The position numbers and the translations under genes are program-made. The notes beneath the pieces were generated by a model. It saw only the letters and a list, made by a program, of their open reading frames with translations, did not search any database and was not told the origin of the DNA. Positions 8,134 to 17,889 of a DNA stretch of 64,000 nucleotides are shown in pieces (the stretch's first letter is position 1; each line of letters starts with the position of its first letter). Source of the DNA: Ancylothrix sp. D3o (GTDB lineage Bacteria; Cyanobacteriota; Cyanobacteriia; Cyanobacteriales; Oscillatoriaceae); NCBI RefSeq assembly GCF_025370775.1, contig NZ_JAMXEX010000017.1, positions 30,066-94,065 of the forward strand, in the 5' to 3' direction.

Positions 8134-8491
8134 TAGAAATTAGGAATTAGGAATTAGGAATTTGCCATTTGTCATTTGTCATTTGTCATCTGTCATTTGC
8201 CACAGACAAAAAACAGGCAGACCAAAGAAAAAGGACAATCGTACAAAGGACAATTGACACTAAATTAACATTTTTTCTCAAAAATTGAATATCTCAACTT
8301 ATGGCCCCTACCGGCCACAACCACCCAAGAGCAACCATGAGTATAATCTAAAAAAAAAGCCCCAAATCAAAGCAGACAAACGAATACAATCTCTCCACCT
8401 CATCTAAAAATAAACGCCGATTCAGCAAAATCTATGATAAAAGCGTAAATATGGGAGAACCCGCCCCTACATCCAAAATCAACAAAGTCTC
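8134..8491. repeat. Intergenic region with heptamer short tandem repeats
   Basis: Two adjacent 7-bp repeat arrays, aattagg (about 8138-8162) and catttgt (about 8166-8199), are classic cyanobacterial STRR sequences. The rest (8200-8491) is AT-rich and must contain the divergent promoters for the CNNM gene and mfd. I see no additional gene. Confidence 0.8.
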
Positions 8492-11400
8492 ATGTCTTTT
8501 TCTGCCATTACACGCGCCATCGGACGAACCCAGCTTGCCAGCGAACTGCTCACCAAACTTCACCGGCACCGCCAACTGACCCTCACCGGCATCCCCCGCC
8601 TACCCAAAGGCTTAGTCTCCACCGCCCTCGCCCAAACCGAAAACCGGAACATTCTCGTCATCACCGCCACCCTTGAAGAAGCCGGTCGCTGGGCAGCCCA
8701 ACTCGAAGCAATGGGCTGGCCCACAGTCCACTTTTACCCCACCTCCGAAGCCTCCCCCTACGAACCCTTCGACTCAGAAGCCGAAACCACCTGGGGACAA
8801 ATGCAAGCCCTAGCAGACCTCTTACAAAACCAAAACTCCAGCCAAAAAAACATCGCCATCGTCGCCACCGAACGAGCCCTTCAACCCCATTTACCCCCCC
8901 TCGAAACCTTCAAACCCTATTGCCTCACCATCAACAAGCAAAATCATAGCCAAGAGCAAACACAAACCAACCAGACCTGGAACTTAGAACAACTCAGCCA
9001 AAAACTCGCCAAAATGGGGTATGAGCGCGTCCCCCAAGTAGAAATGGAAGGCCAATGGAGCCGGCGCGGCGATATCGTAGACATCTTTGCAGTCTCCGCA
9101 GAATTGCCAGTGCGCCTCAATTGGTTTGGAGACGAACTCGAAGACATCCGCGAATTCGATCCAGCCACCCAACGCTCCCTCGAAAAAACCGATCACGTCA
9201 TCTTAACCCCCACAGACTTCGGCCACTTAATCCGCGAAGCCCTCCAAGACAACCTCCCCCTCCAAGAAGACGAACCAAAGACAGGAGTAAAAAGATATCT
9301 AGGACTTGCCTTTGAAAAACCGGCCTCCCTATTAGACTACCTCGCCGAAAACACCTTAATTGTTATTGATGAACCCGAACAATGCAAAGCCCACAGTCAA
9401 AGATGGTTGGAGCAAGTAGAGCAACACTGGCAAACCGTAGGAAAACAACAAAACTTAATTAAAATTCACCGGCCCTTTAACCAATCTTTTATAGACATTC
9501 AAAAATTTGAATACCTCGCTGTTTCCGAACTCACCGATAGCACAGAAAACACCCATCAAAAAAGCGAACAAAGCGCTACCTCCCCATCCCTAAACTTAGC
9601 CAGTCGCAGCGTGCCGGTCACACCCCATCAATTCGCCAAACTTGCCGAAATTACCCGCTCAGAAAAAGACCGAGGCTTTGCCGTTTTTCTCATTTCTGCA
9701 CAGCCATCTCGCTCCGTTTCCTTATTACAAGAACACGACTGTCCTGCACAATTTGTCGCCAACCCCAGAGACTTCAAAACCATCGATAAACTCGCCATTT
9801 CTCATACCCCAGTTGCCTTAAGATATAACGGTTTAGCAGAACTCGAAGGCTTTATTTTGCCAACTTTTCGGCTCATGGTTGTCACAGACCGAGAATTTTT
9901 TGGTCAGCACACCTTAGCCACACCGAGTTATGTCCGCAAACGCCGCTCATCTGCCTTCAAACAAATTGACCCCAACAAACTGCAAGCCGGCGATTTTGTC
10001 GTACACCGGCATCACGGAGTCGGCAAATTCACCAAACTTGAACCATTTCAAAACCGCGAATATTTAGTTGTGCAATATGCCGATGGCGTCTTACGAGTGC
10101 CGGCAGATCAACTAAGCTCCTTATCCCGTTATCGCACCACCGACGGCCAACCGCCAGAACTTCATAAACTCACCGGCAAATCTTGGGAATCAGTTAAAAA
10201 CAAAGTCCGCAAAAGCGTTAAAAAACTCGCCCTCGACCTTCTCAAACTCTACGCAAAACGTACCCAACAACAAGGTTTTGCTTATCCCCCAGATTCTCCC
10301 TGGCAGCAAGAAATGGAAGATTCTTTCCCCTATAAACCAACCGCTGACCAGCTAAAAGCAACCCAAGATATTAAACGCGACATGGAAAGCGAAAGACCAA
10401 TGGATCGTTTAGTTTGTGGGGATGTAGGATTTGGCAAAACCGAAGTAGCAATTAGGGCAATTTTTAAAGCCGTAACTGCCGGTAAACAAGTAGCTTTTAT
10501 GGCTCCGACTACAATTTTAACTCAACAGCATTATCACACTTTAAAAGAACGTTTTGCCCCTTATCCCATTCAAATTGGTTTGCTTAACCGTTTCCGTAGT
10601 GCTGAAGAACGCCGCGATATTCAACGCCGGCTTGCTACCGGAGAATTAGATATCGTTGTGGGTACGCAGGCACTTTTAAGCAAAAATATGGAAATTCGGA
10701 ATTTAGGATTATTGGTGGTTGATGAAGAACAGCGTTTTGGCGTCAATCAAAAAGAAAAAATTAAAGCCATGAAAACTCTGGTTGATGTCCTAACTCTGAG
10801 TGCTACTCCTATTCCTAGAACTTTATATATGTCCCTTTCTGGGGTGCGAGAAATGAGTTTAATTTCTACACCTCCGGCGTCTCGGAGACCGATTCAAACT
10901 CACTTAGCGGCATACAATACAGAAACAATAAGAAGTGCGATTCGGCAAGAATTGGATCGTGGCGGACAGGTGTTTTATGTAGTGCGTTTGGTGGAGGGAA
11001 TTGAGGAAACGGCAGAAATGTTACGGCTGTTAATTCCGGGGGCAAGAATTGCGGTGGCACATGGGCAAATGGATGATTCGGAATTGGAATCAACGATGTT
11101 ATCTTTTAGTAGCGGTGAGGCGGATATTTTATTGTGTACGACTATTATTGAGTCGGGGTTGGATATCCCCAGGGTGAATACGATTTTGATAGAAGATGCA
11201 CACCGGTTTGGTTTGGCGCAGTTGTATCAATTGCGTGGACGGGTGGGCCGGTCGGGAATTCAAGCTCATGCTTGGATGTTTTATAGCAAGCAAAATATGC
11301 TTTCAGAGGCGGCGCGTCAGCGGTTGCGAGCAATTCAAGAATTTACGCAGTTGGGTTCGGGCTATCAATTGGCGGTGCGAGATATGGAAATTCGCGGCGT

Positions 11401-11983
11401 CGGCAATCTTTTGGGCGCCGAACAATCGGGGCAAATGGAAGCAATTGGCTTTGATTTATATATGGAGATGTTGGAGGAAGCGATTCGGGAAATTAAGGGC
11501 CAAGAAATTCCCAAAGTTGAGGATACGCAAATTGATTTACATTTGGTGGCGTTTATCCCTGCTGATTATATTCCCGATTTAGATCAAAAAATGAGTGCTT
11601 ATCGGGCTGTGGCAACGGCGCAGTCTAAGCAGGAATTGTTACAAATTGAGCTAGACTGGCGAGATCGTTATGGGCTCATACCCGTATCAGCGCATCAGTT
11701 ATTGCGGGTGATGGAACTTAAACAACTTGGTAAAAAGTTGGGTTTTTCTCGTATTAAACCAGAAGGTAAACAGCACATTGTTTTAGAGACTCCAATGGAG
11801 GAGCCGGCTTGGAATTTGCTTATGGGTAATTTGCCTGATCATTTACATTCCAAGTTTGCTTACAGTCGCGGTCGGGTAACAGTTCGCGGTTTGGGGGTTT
11901 TGAAGTCAAATCAGCAGTTAGATTATTTGATTGATTGGTTTACCAAGATGCAGGGTGCGGTGCCGGAGGTAAGTTTGGTTTAG
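8492..11983 (+). CDS. mfd: Transcription-repair coupling factor
   Basis: This 1163-residue protein is Mfd, the DNA translocase that displaces RNA polymerase stalled at lesions and recruits UvrA. The UvrB-like N-terminal part runs to about residue 330. The CarD/RID RNA-polymerase-interacting domain lies at about 490-580 ([18 protein letters not shown]). The RecG-like helicase core has Walker [10 protein letters not shown] near 643, DEEQ near 743 and SATPIPRT near 770. The relay region and C-terminal TRCF domain (about 1000-1110) follow. Length and domains are complete. The strand composition is odd: the first half is C/A-rich and the second half G/T-rich on the same strand, changing gradually around 10.3-10.7 kb. 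Confidence 0.97.
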   Translation: MSFSAITRAIGRTQLASELLTKLHRHRQLTLTGIPRLPKGLVSTALAQTENRNILVITATLEEAGRWAAQLEAMGWPTVHFYPTSEASPYEPFDSEAETTWGQMQALADLLQNQNSSQKNIAIVATERALQPHLPPLETFKPYCLTINKQNHSQEQTQTNQTWNLEQLSQKLAKMGYERVPQVEMEGQWSRRGDIVDIFAVSAELPVRLNWFGDELEDIREFDPATQRSLEKTDHVILTPTDFGHLIREALQDNLPLQEDEPKTGVKRYLGLAFEKPASLLDYLAENTLIVIDEPEQCKAHSQRWLEQVEQHWQTVGKQQNLIKIHRPFNQSFIDIQKFEYLAVSELTDSTENTHQKSEQSATSPSLNLASRSVPVTPHQFAKLAEITRSEKDRGFAVFLISAQPSRSVSLLQEHDCPAQFVANPRDFKTIDKLAISHTPVALRYNGLAELEGFILPTFRLMVVTDREFFGQHTLATPSYVRKRRSSAFKQIDPNKLQAGDFVVHRHHGVGKFTKLEPFQNREYLVVQYADGVLRVPADQLSSLSRYRTTDGQPPELHKLTGKSWESVKNKVRKSVKKLALDLLKLYAKRTQQQGFAYPPDSPWQQEMEDSFPYKPTADQLKATQDIKRDMESERPMDRLVCGDVGFGKTEVAIRAIFKAVTAGKQVAFMAPTTILTQQHYHTLKERFAPYPIQIGLLNRFRSAEERRDIQRRLATGELDIVVGTQALLSKNMEIRNLGLLVVDEEQRFGVNQKEKIKAMKTLVDVLTLSATPIPRTLYMSLSGVREMSLISTPPASRRPIQTHLAAYNTETIRSAIRQELDRGGQVFYVVRLVEGIEETAEMLRLLIPGARIAVAHGQMDDSELESTMLSFSSGEADILLCTTIIESGLDIPRVNTILIEDAHRFGLAQLYQLRGRVGRSGIQAHAWMFYSKQNMLSEAARQRLRAIQEFTQLGSGYQLAVRDMEIRGVGNLLGAEQSGQMEAIGFDLYMEMLEEAIREIKGQEIPKVEDTQIDLHLVAFIPADYIPDLDQKMSAYRAVATAQSKQELLQIELDWRDRYGLIPVSAHQLLRVMELKQLGKKLGFSRIKPEGKQHIVLETPMEEPAWNLLMGNLPDHLHSKFAYSRGRVTVRGLGVLKSNQQLDYLIDWFTKMQGAVPEVSLV

Positions 11984-11991
11984 ATGGGGTT

Positions 11992-12029
11992 AATTGTCAA
12001 TTGTTAATTTTCAATTTTCATTGACAATT
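11992..12029. terminator. Inverted repeat between convergent genes
   Basis: Perfect 10-nt arms aattgtcaat (11992-12001) and attgacaatt (12020-12029) lie between mfd and the convergent gene at 12035. The loop is made of related ttgttaattttcaatttt units. This is a plausible bidirectional terminator. Confidence 0.55.
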
Positions 12030-12034
12030 TTCCT

Positions 12035-13453
12035 TTAATCTCGGCTCCTTTGCAACAACCAACGAGCCGTTAAGGCCGCCAAAATTCCTACCAAAATACT
12101 CGTAAAAACTGCTATCGTAAACGGATGCAAAGATTTGGTACTCAAAGGCGGACGAAGTGGATTTGTCGGCGTAATATGTGCCGAACTCGAAGCTGTGAGA
12201 ACGGCTGTCCCTAAGCCAATTCCTAACCATTTAATTGTCTGTTGCCGGTCGCCATATCGTTCTGCTTGTTCAATTTCAACCATGCCTCTAATCGCACTCA
12301 GCATTTTTTCCAGCAACTTTGAGCCATGCCCCAAGTATCTCAAATCTGCCTGAATTTCTTCTTGAAGATAAACACAATTTTTTTGGCTAAAAGTCTCTAA
12401 AAAAACTAAATTATCCGATTGCAGTTTGGCTTGGATTCTGGCGACTTTTTCTTCATAATTTTGGGTATTCAGCCTAATTGTATGCTGGCATTGATCTAAA
12501 TCTCTCATCAACCGGGAATACTCAAGGGCTGTTTTTGGAAGACGTTTGAGGAGTTTTTTAAATTTCCTCATATCGCTTAAATTTAAATTGCTACCTTCCG
12601 ACAAATCCTCAATGCTGTGAACTTCTTGCTCAACTTTTGTGTATTCTTCATAAAGAAAATTGTACACATCCCGGCTGGTTTTATAAGCTTGGATAATTTT
12701 GTTACGATAATAAAATAAATCCATTAATTCTTTATAACATTTTTCAAACTTGGTATCTGTGACACTGTGAGAAAATAACCAAACAAGGATATGCTGATAG
12801 GGCGGCGGCTGGTTGATAATGCCATATTCAAAAATTGGACTGCCGAATAATAAACCCTCTCTGTTGAACTTTGGCCGGCAGTTTGGGTCAGAAATAAAAT
12901 GATTAATACATTGGTCAGATAGCTCTTTTAAAAAGTGTTTATCTTGGTAATTTTGCCCTTCTGTTAGCCACAGCGTAATCAACAGCGTTTGACCCAGAGA
13001 AGATTCTACAAAAGCCGGCAATAAACAGTTTTCGGGGTTCAGTTTTCCCAGCAGAGAAATATCTACATAATCGGTTCTTTTGCCATTTTCCCGTTCAGGC
13101 CGGCGTAAATTTAACCACAGTGCATAACTATCGTGAGTTTGCAGCGGGTAAACAAAACCAGCAATTTTCAATGCTTGGCTTTCTGTCAGAGAAATATGGC
13201 TATCAAAAGGCAGAGAAAACTTATTCTCCTTCATTTCTTCAAACAGCAAATCAACACGCGGACTATCTGAGGGATTTTGCGATAATTTATCAGTGAGATT
13301 GAGATTGTCGATGTGAAGTTTATCAAAAATTTGATCGCATTTTTGCCACAACAGATTGTCTGCCGGCTCATCCCGATAAAGGCTTGTAGCTAAAGGAGTC
13401 CGCAGATGAAAAGCAAACAAGTGAACATTGGGAGCGTAGACTTTATAAGTCAT
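12035..13453 (-). CDS. Uncharacterised protein with coiled coil and two C-terminal membrane helices; paralogue of the left-edge gene
   Basis: This 472-residue protein has no recognised domain. Residues 1-230 form a mixed alpha/beta region with SSLGQTLLITLWL (151-163) and HILVWLF (221-227). Residues 245-390 are largely helical with coiled-coil character, rich in Glu, Gln and Lys. Two hydrophobic helices at about 408-426 and 445-466 end in WLLQRSRD, so it is a tail-anchored-like membrane protein with most of its mass in the cytosol. The N-terminal half is clearly related to the protein cut by the left edge, which sits in the CHAT operon. This copy stands alone, 8 kb away. A role as membrane effector or CHAT target is inference. 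No known toxin motif is visible. Confidence 0.8.
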   Translation of the reverse strand: MTYKVYAPNVHLFAFHLRTPLATSLYRDEPADNLLWQKCDQIFDKLHIDNLNLTDKLSQNPSDSPRVDLLFEEMKENKFSLPFDSHISLTESQALKIAGFVYPLQTHDSYALWLNLRRPERENGKRTDYVDISLLGKLNPENCLLPAFVESSLGQTLLITLWLTEGQNYQDKHFLKELSDQCINHFISDPNCRPKFNREGLLFGSPIFEYGIINQPPPYQHILVWLFSHSVTDTKFEKCYKELMDLFYYRNKIIQAYKTSRDVYNFLYEEYTKVEQEVHSIEDLSEGSNLNLSDMRKFKKLLKRLPKTALEYSRLMRDLDQCQHTIRLNTQNYEEKVARIQAKLQSDNLVFLETFSQKNCVYLQEEIQADLRYLGHGSKLLEKMLSAIRGMVEIEQAERYGDRQQTIKWLGIGLGTAVLTASSSAHITPTNPLRPPLSTKSLHPFTIAVFTSILVGILAALTARWLLQRSRD

Positions 13454-14263
13454 AATTAGACAAGGGATTATACAGTGATAGGGGGGTGGTTAAGTGCCGG
13501 CGCTAATATTGGCAACAGAAACTTTAAAATAAATCCTTCTCCTGATGGTTCGTCTCAAACAAGTCGATAGGCGTTTTCTCTATCATAACCACCGAAAAGC
13601 AACAGGGGGAGAGGGTTATCAGTCCTAACATCTCCACACGCATCTCCGTTGAATGACGTTAGCGCCTCTGGCAACGCTATGCCCCTCACAGCGGTCTCTT
13701 CAGGCTTTTATCGAGAAAAAAGAAATTTTCTACTTTTTTCTACAATGATGACAAAGATTTTACCATCCCGACCTTATAAAAACCGGCAATTACCTGTTCA
13801 CCATTGCATTTCCTTTTCCTAACCCAAGCAACTCTCATCAATTATTATCGTCAAAGTCTTTATTGTAACTGTTGATAGTTCAAACCCAGCTTCCTTAAAA
13901 CTCAACCTATCGCTTAAGATATAATTTGCCATTCATCAAAAAAAAATCCCTCAAGAGAATCTCCCCGCTGGGTGATAACTTTTCTGGCTTCCAGTATTTA
14001 TCCTACAAATCATTACCCACTCATGCGACGCTCGCCTGAATAAAGATTATGAAAACTGAGGTTAGCTTTATTCCGCCCTCAAAATTTATGATTGAAAAGT
14101 CTTGTCACGCCAAAATAAACACCGCCTAAAATCGCCCCTTTAAAAATTTATCTCTGGTAAAAGCCTTATCCTCCAAGACTTTTAGCTTTTAAACTTGTGA
14201 CAAATAACCGATTCTTCCCAACCGCCTTGCAACCAAAAAAACTCAACAACATCCCTTTGGAAT
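13454..14263. other. 810-bp intergenic region without a recognised gene
   Basis: This long spacer separates the minus-strand membrane protein from the MFS gene. I see an A/T-rich inverted repeat (gagaaaaaagaaa near 13712 with ttctacttttttc just downstream) and one short ATG frame at 14049-14129 (26 codons) without a clear ribosome site. No tRNA T-loop, riboswitch core or conserved ORF is visible. An unannotated small RNA cannot be excluded. Confidence 0.4.
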
Positions 14264-15709
14264 ATGTTTAAACCTGTGCTAGATTTTCCCTCCACCGTCA
14301 GAGTTTCCCCGCCATCAATAAAAATTCAAGAAAATATCCCTTCCGAAGCATCGCTTGCCCCGATAGCTGTTAACAAACTATCCAAACAATCGATCCGCAG
14401 CAGTCTAAAAGCCTCAACTATAGATAGCATTTTTTCCAGCATTTTTGGTTGCGTCACCGGCGGAGTCTTACTCACCGATTTCTTACTTCATATAGGTGCC
14501 ACGAATGTTGAAATCGGTCTTTTGTCAGCCTTGCCGATGATGATGAATTTTCTTCAGCCGGTCGGAGCCTACATTGCTGATCAGCAAACCAGCCGCAAAT
14601 CTTACAACCTTTTGATGTTTGGTTGTTCCCGACTGTTATGGCTGTTATTGGTGGCCGGTATCGCCCTTGCCAGTTGGTTTGGCACCAACTCCCACCAGCT
14701 TATTTTTTGGACAGTTGGCATTGTCTTCGCCGCCAACCTACTCTCAGCACTCGGATGCGCCTCCTGGCTGAGTTGGATGATGCTTATTGTCCCCCACCGG
14801 CTGCGCGGACGTTACTTTGGCTTTCGCAACAGCGCCGCCAGTTTAACAAGCTTACTCTGTGTGCCCCTCATGGGGTTAGCCGTCAGCCGCGCCGGTGCCG
14901 ACCTCAAAGGCTATGCCATTGTTTTATTTGTGGGCGTATTTGCCGGCATTATGGGTTTAGTTTGTCAAAGCTTCCAAGCTGATGTTAACCCCCAAACACC
15001 AGACGAACACTCTCCCGAAGATGACTCGCCTCCCCAACCGAAAAATTTTATGTCTGTCTTCCAAGACGAGAATTTTTTAAGGTTTCTTCTTTACTTTGGT
15101 TTTTGGACATTTGCTGTCAATCTTAGCAGCCCTTATTTTAATATTTATTTATTAAAAAACTTAGACGTTAATATTAGCTCAGTTACGGTGTACAACAGTC
15201 TCAGCGCCGCCGCCAACCTTGTCGCTTTACTTTTTTGGGGCAAATTAGCAGACCGAATTGGCAATCGCCCTCTATTGCTTTTAGTGGGGATTTTAGTTGC
15301 TATTACTCCTTTATTTTGGTTAGGCACCGGCAATTACTCTCTTTCTGTGTGGTTATTACTGCCTTTAATTCATATTTTCACCGGCAGCACTTGGGCTGCT
15401 ATTGATTTGTGCAACAATAATATCCAAATGGAAATTGCGGCCAAACAACAACCTTCTACTTACTTTGGAGTTGCTGCTGCTGTTGCCGGTTTAACAGGTG
15501 CTCTGGGAACCACCGCCGGCGGTTTCCTAGCAGAAATTCCTCTCACCGGCGGAATTAGCGGACTTTTTGCTCTCTCTGCAATGATGCGATTGCTGGCTCT
15601 TTTTCCTTTGATTTTTGTTAAAGAACCTCGCGGATCTTCTCTCTCTCATCTCTTAGCATTTTTCCGCTTCTCTAAAAATGAAACGCCAGAAGCTTTACTA
15701 AAAGAATAA
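14264..15709 (+). CDS. MFS transporter
   Basis: This 481-residue integral membrane protein of the major facilitator superfamily has an unusually long N-terminal cytosolic segment (about 50 residues), then about twelve hydrophobic helices in two bundles. The bundles are separated by an acidic/Pro-rich loop (about residues 240-262). Segments such as RLRGRYFGFRNSAASL between helices 4 and 5 and LADRIGNRPLLLL at the start of the second half fit the MFS loop signatures. The substrate cannot be read from sequence. It is monocistronic, convergent with the gene at 15866. Confidence 0.9.
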   Translation: MFKPVLDFPSTVRVSPPSIKIQENIPSEASLAPIAVNKLSKQSIRSSLKASTIDSIFSSIFGCVTGGVLLTDFLLHIGATNVEIGLLSALPMMMNFLQPVGAYIADQQTSRKSYNLLMFGCSRLLWLLLVAGIALASWFGTNSHQLIFWTVGIVFAANLLSALGCASWLSWMMLIVPHRLRGRYFGFRNSAASLTSLLCVPLMGLAVSRAGADLKGYAIVLFVGVFAGIMGLVCQSFQADVNPQTPDEHSPEDDSPPQPKNFMSVFQDENFLRFLLYFGFWTFAVNLSSPYFNIYLLKNLDVNISSVTVYNSLSAAANLVALLFWGKLADRIGNRPLLLLVGILVAITPLFWLGTGNYSLSVWLLLPLIHIFTGSTWAAIDLCNNNIQMEIAAKQQPSTYFGVAAAVAGLTGALGTTAGGFLAEIPLTGGISGLFALSAMMRLLALFPLIFVKEPRGSSLSHLLAFFRFSKNETPEALLKE

Positions 15710-15786
15710 TTTACATTATTGGGGCCGGTTTCGAGCGCTTTTCGATTAGCTGAAATACACAGCCTCAACTTTAAAAACTTTCTTAA

Positions 15787-15815
15787 AAACCCGATTCCTT
15801 AAAGAAACCGGGTTT
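15787..15815. terminator. Hairpin terminator between convergent genes
   Basis: An AAACCCG arm at 15787 pairs with the CGGGTTT arm ending at 15815 around a cttaaag loop. It is placed between the MFS gene and the convergent 15866-16165 gene, so it probably terminates both. Confidence 0.65.
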
Positions 15816-15865
15816 GAGGTTTTAAGAGTACCAAGCGATCAGAAAAACGCTATCATTTAGATGAT

Positions 15866-16165
15866 TTAAACACCGCACTTGAGCAGTAAAGCTTGCATAG
15901 TTTCCCAACTTAATCCGCGTTCAATATATTGGGGATTAGCAGGATTATAGGGGCCGGTGAGCCGGTCGATGCTAATAATCTTAGCCGTATCTGGTAACAC
16001 CGGCACATCAGGATCAAAAGCAGTTGAACGCATCAAAGAACTCGAAAAACCCTTAAAAATGGCGATTTCGTCTTCTTCCCCATTAATTTCTGCCGTAACG
16101 AGTAAAACTTCTTTAGGATATTTTTCGGTATATTTTTCCAGACGTTTTGTTATTAATTCTGTCAT
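15866..16165 (-). CDS. Small conserved cyanobacterial/chloroplast-type protein
   Basis: This soluble protein of about 99 residues contains the stretch AFDPDVPVLPDTAKIISIDRL (split by me from residues around 53-73) and ends with GLSWETMQALL. That pattern recalls a small conserved protein (DUF7734-like) found in cyanobacteria and plant chloroplasts. I chose the ATG at 16165 over a TTG 15 bases upstream because relatives begin at MTEL. It lies 43 bp downstream of the DUF3177 gene on the same strand and is probably co-transcribed with it. No function is assigned. Confidence 0.7.
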   Translation of the reverse strand: MTELITKRLEKYTEKYPKEVLLVTAEINGEEDEIAIFKGFSSSLMRSTAFDPDVPVLPDTAKIISIDRLTGPYNPANPQYIERGLSWETMQALLLKCGV

Positions 16166-16208
16166 AGATTTTATTGCCAACTCAACAATTCCCCGTCCTA
16201 AAATACCC

Positions 16209-16799
16209 CTAATGGCCGGTGGCAGAGCGTCCTTGTTTGCCTAGACGGAAAAAGGTAAAATAGCCGATGCAAAGAACATAAGCAATTAAACCAACAACTC
16301 CCAAAAAACCCAGTAAAGCAATACTCGTATTAGCGTGGAAATATTGCTTATAAAGCAGAGCCGGATCAAACCAAACCTGACAAAACCGGCTTGCTAACAA
16401 TTGCGAATCTAGGGCACAGCGTAGGAAAGGAACGAACAATATTGCCCCTAAAAGATTGTAAATCGTTACTGCCCAGCGCCAAGATGTTAAACTATACTTA
16501 AGAGGAGTGGGCGACATATCATCGATTTCTTCATTAATATCCACCCAAAACCATAAGCAGAGCGGTATTAAAACCCGCGCCATCAAACTAGAAATAAAAC
16601 TAATGGGCAATGCTGCTATCATTAAATAAAGCGTAACAGCAAGCAAACTAGCCACTCGCCAATAAATAATTAATAAACGTTGGATCGGCTCATTTTTTTG
16701 AACAAAGGCCCAAATCAACAAAATCAGGGGAATAATAACAGTAAACAACACTGCCAAGCGGTAGTCTAACCAAACAAGAGATTTAAACCAAGGTTCCAC
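16209..16799 (-). CDS. DUF3177 family membrane protein
   Basis: This protein of about 196 residues has five to six hydrophobic helices and the WLDYRLAVLFTVIIPL opening typical of DUF3177, an uncharacterised cyanobacterial membrane family. There is no in-frame ATG at the 5' end. GTG at 16799 is preceded by GAGGA nine bases upstream and gives the family's usual start, whereas the longest frame begins with TTG at 16826. It is followed by the small gene at 15866-16165. Confidence 0.82.
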   Translation of the reverse strand: MEPWFKSLVWLDYRLAVLFTVIIPLILLIWAFVQKNEPIQRLLIIYWRVASLLAVTLYLMIAALPISFISSLMARVLIPLCLWFWVDINEEIDDMSPTPLKYSLTSWRWAVTIYNLLGAILFVPFLRCALDSQLLASRFCQVWFDPALLYKQYFHANTSIALLGFLGVVGLIAYVLCIGYFTFFRLGKQGRSATGH

Positions 16800-16905
16800 A
16801 AAAAATATCCTCAATAAACACAACAATACTTAAATAGAAGCCGGTGCTGCCAAGCAAAAAACGGCAAAATTGCTTTGCCATCCCCTAAATATAATAGAAA
16901 AAATA

Positions 16906-16947
16906 CAAGCAACTGGAAAACTTAATAATTAGCATTCCAGTTGCTTG
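16906..16947 (-). terminator. Rho-independent terminator of cp12
   Basis: Perfect 13-nt arms caagcaactggaa (16906-16918) and ttccagttgcttg (16935-16947) are followed, on the minus strand, by tattttttct. It is located about 98 nt downstream of the cp12 stop codon. Confidence 0.85.
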
Positions 16948-17044
16948 CCGGTGCGGTTGACACACTTGAGATAGAGAAGCGAAATAGCTGGTTTTGATCT
17001 CGATACAATCTCAAACCGGAAATTTCATGCCTACTCGACCGGCC

Positions 17045-17266
17045 TTATTCATCATAGATCCGGCACTCAGCGGCATCAGGGTTATCATCGCAGTATTTTT
17101 CAAAAGAATTCTTAGGCTTAACAGAGCGTTGGTGGGAAGCTTCTGCTTGCAATTCTTCGACCGCATCCCACGCAGCCGCACACTCAGGAGAAGTAGCGCC
17201 CTGGATATCACAGACAGCGCGTGCTTCGTCACGTTCAACTTCAATTTGCTTTTGGATGTCGCTCAT
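17045..17266 (-). CDS. cp12: CP12, redox regulator of the Calvin cycle
   Basis: This 73-residue protein is canonical CP12, an intrinsically disordered scaffold that under oxidising (dark) conditions binds GAPDH and phosphoribulokinase and inactivates both. Both Cys pairs are present, Cys19/Cys29 and Cys59/Cys68, so N- and C-terminal disulfide loops can form. The AWDAVEEL core (32-39) and the C-terminal YCDDNPDAAECRIYDE, which inserts into GAPDH, are intact. It is monocistronic with its own terminator at 16906-16947. Confidence 0.97.
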   Translation of the reverse strand: MSDIQKQIEVERDEARAVCDIQGATSPECAAAWDAVEELQAEASHQRSVKPKNSFEKYCDDNPDAAECRIYDE

Positions 17267-17889
17267 GGATTTTCTGGTTTGAACAACGTTTTTTTTAGTA
17301 GCGGCTCTTTTTCAACTTTAAAAAGTTTGGAAAGTTCACTCAGGTGTTTACCCAACATTTGTTAAAAAAATCAGATAAGTTTGCCACCAAGAACGCTGAC
17401 ATTTTTTAAACGCTCACGTCCTACAAACTCACCGGCATTTCAACTAACGTTTGAGTGGGTGCTTATCTATAATTAAGGCACCAAGCTACAGCATACAGAC
17501 GCTCATCACCCTGGATATTTAAAGGTTTTGTCGTTCGTCAGCACGCACGCCGCTGGCCCACACCTGAGCGTTGAGTCTCGCTACCATGTTAACTCATGTT
17601 AAGCGATTTATACCGCCTAGGAAACTGTAATGTCACAGTGCAGCAAGATTGTACCATTCAAACAGCATCGGGGAATGCACCGGCAAGGTAGACTAAAGCT
17701 AAACAGCAGCAAAGTAGAGACTCAGACAAAAAGCGTCAAAGCCGAAAAAAGCAATCAATCGGCCAAAACCACTCAGTTGACTAATAAAGGAGGAACAATT
17801 GTCAAAATAAAAGCAACAAGAAACTGACCTCAACCAGTACCAGTAAAGACTTTAAACTATTTAATCTAAAATATAAAATCTAAAAAACG
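17267..17889. other. Divergent promoter region between cp12 and the FIST gene
   Basis: A 620-bp spacer with an AT-rich segment next to cp12 (17280-17400). A 65-codon frame at 17630-17827 has basic, low-complexity content and no family resemblance; I do not call it a gene. No RNA gene or riboswitch is recognisable. Confidence 0.4.

Noticed and set aside
8138..8199. Possible CRISPR-like array
   Set aside because: The units are 7 bp with no spacers; these are short tandem repeats.
13875..13895. gatagttcaaaccc as a possible tRNA T-arm
   Set aside because: No matching acceptor, anticodon or D arms could be folded around it.
14049..14129. 26-codon frame before the MFS gene as a peptide precursor
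   Set aside because: No maturation or leader-peptidase genes nearby and weak start context; likely chance.
17630..17827. 65-codon plus-strand ORF between cp12 and the FIST gene
   Set aside because: Basic low-complexity content, no ribosome site and no family resemblance; more likely promoter/leader DNA.
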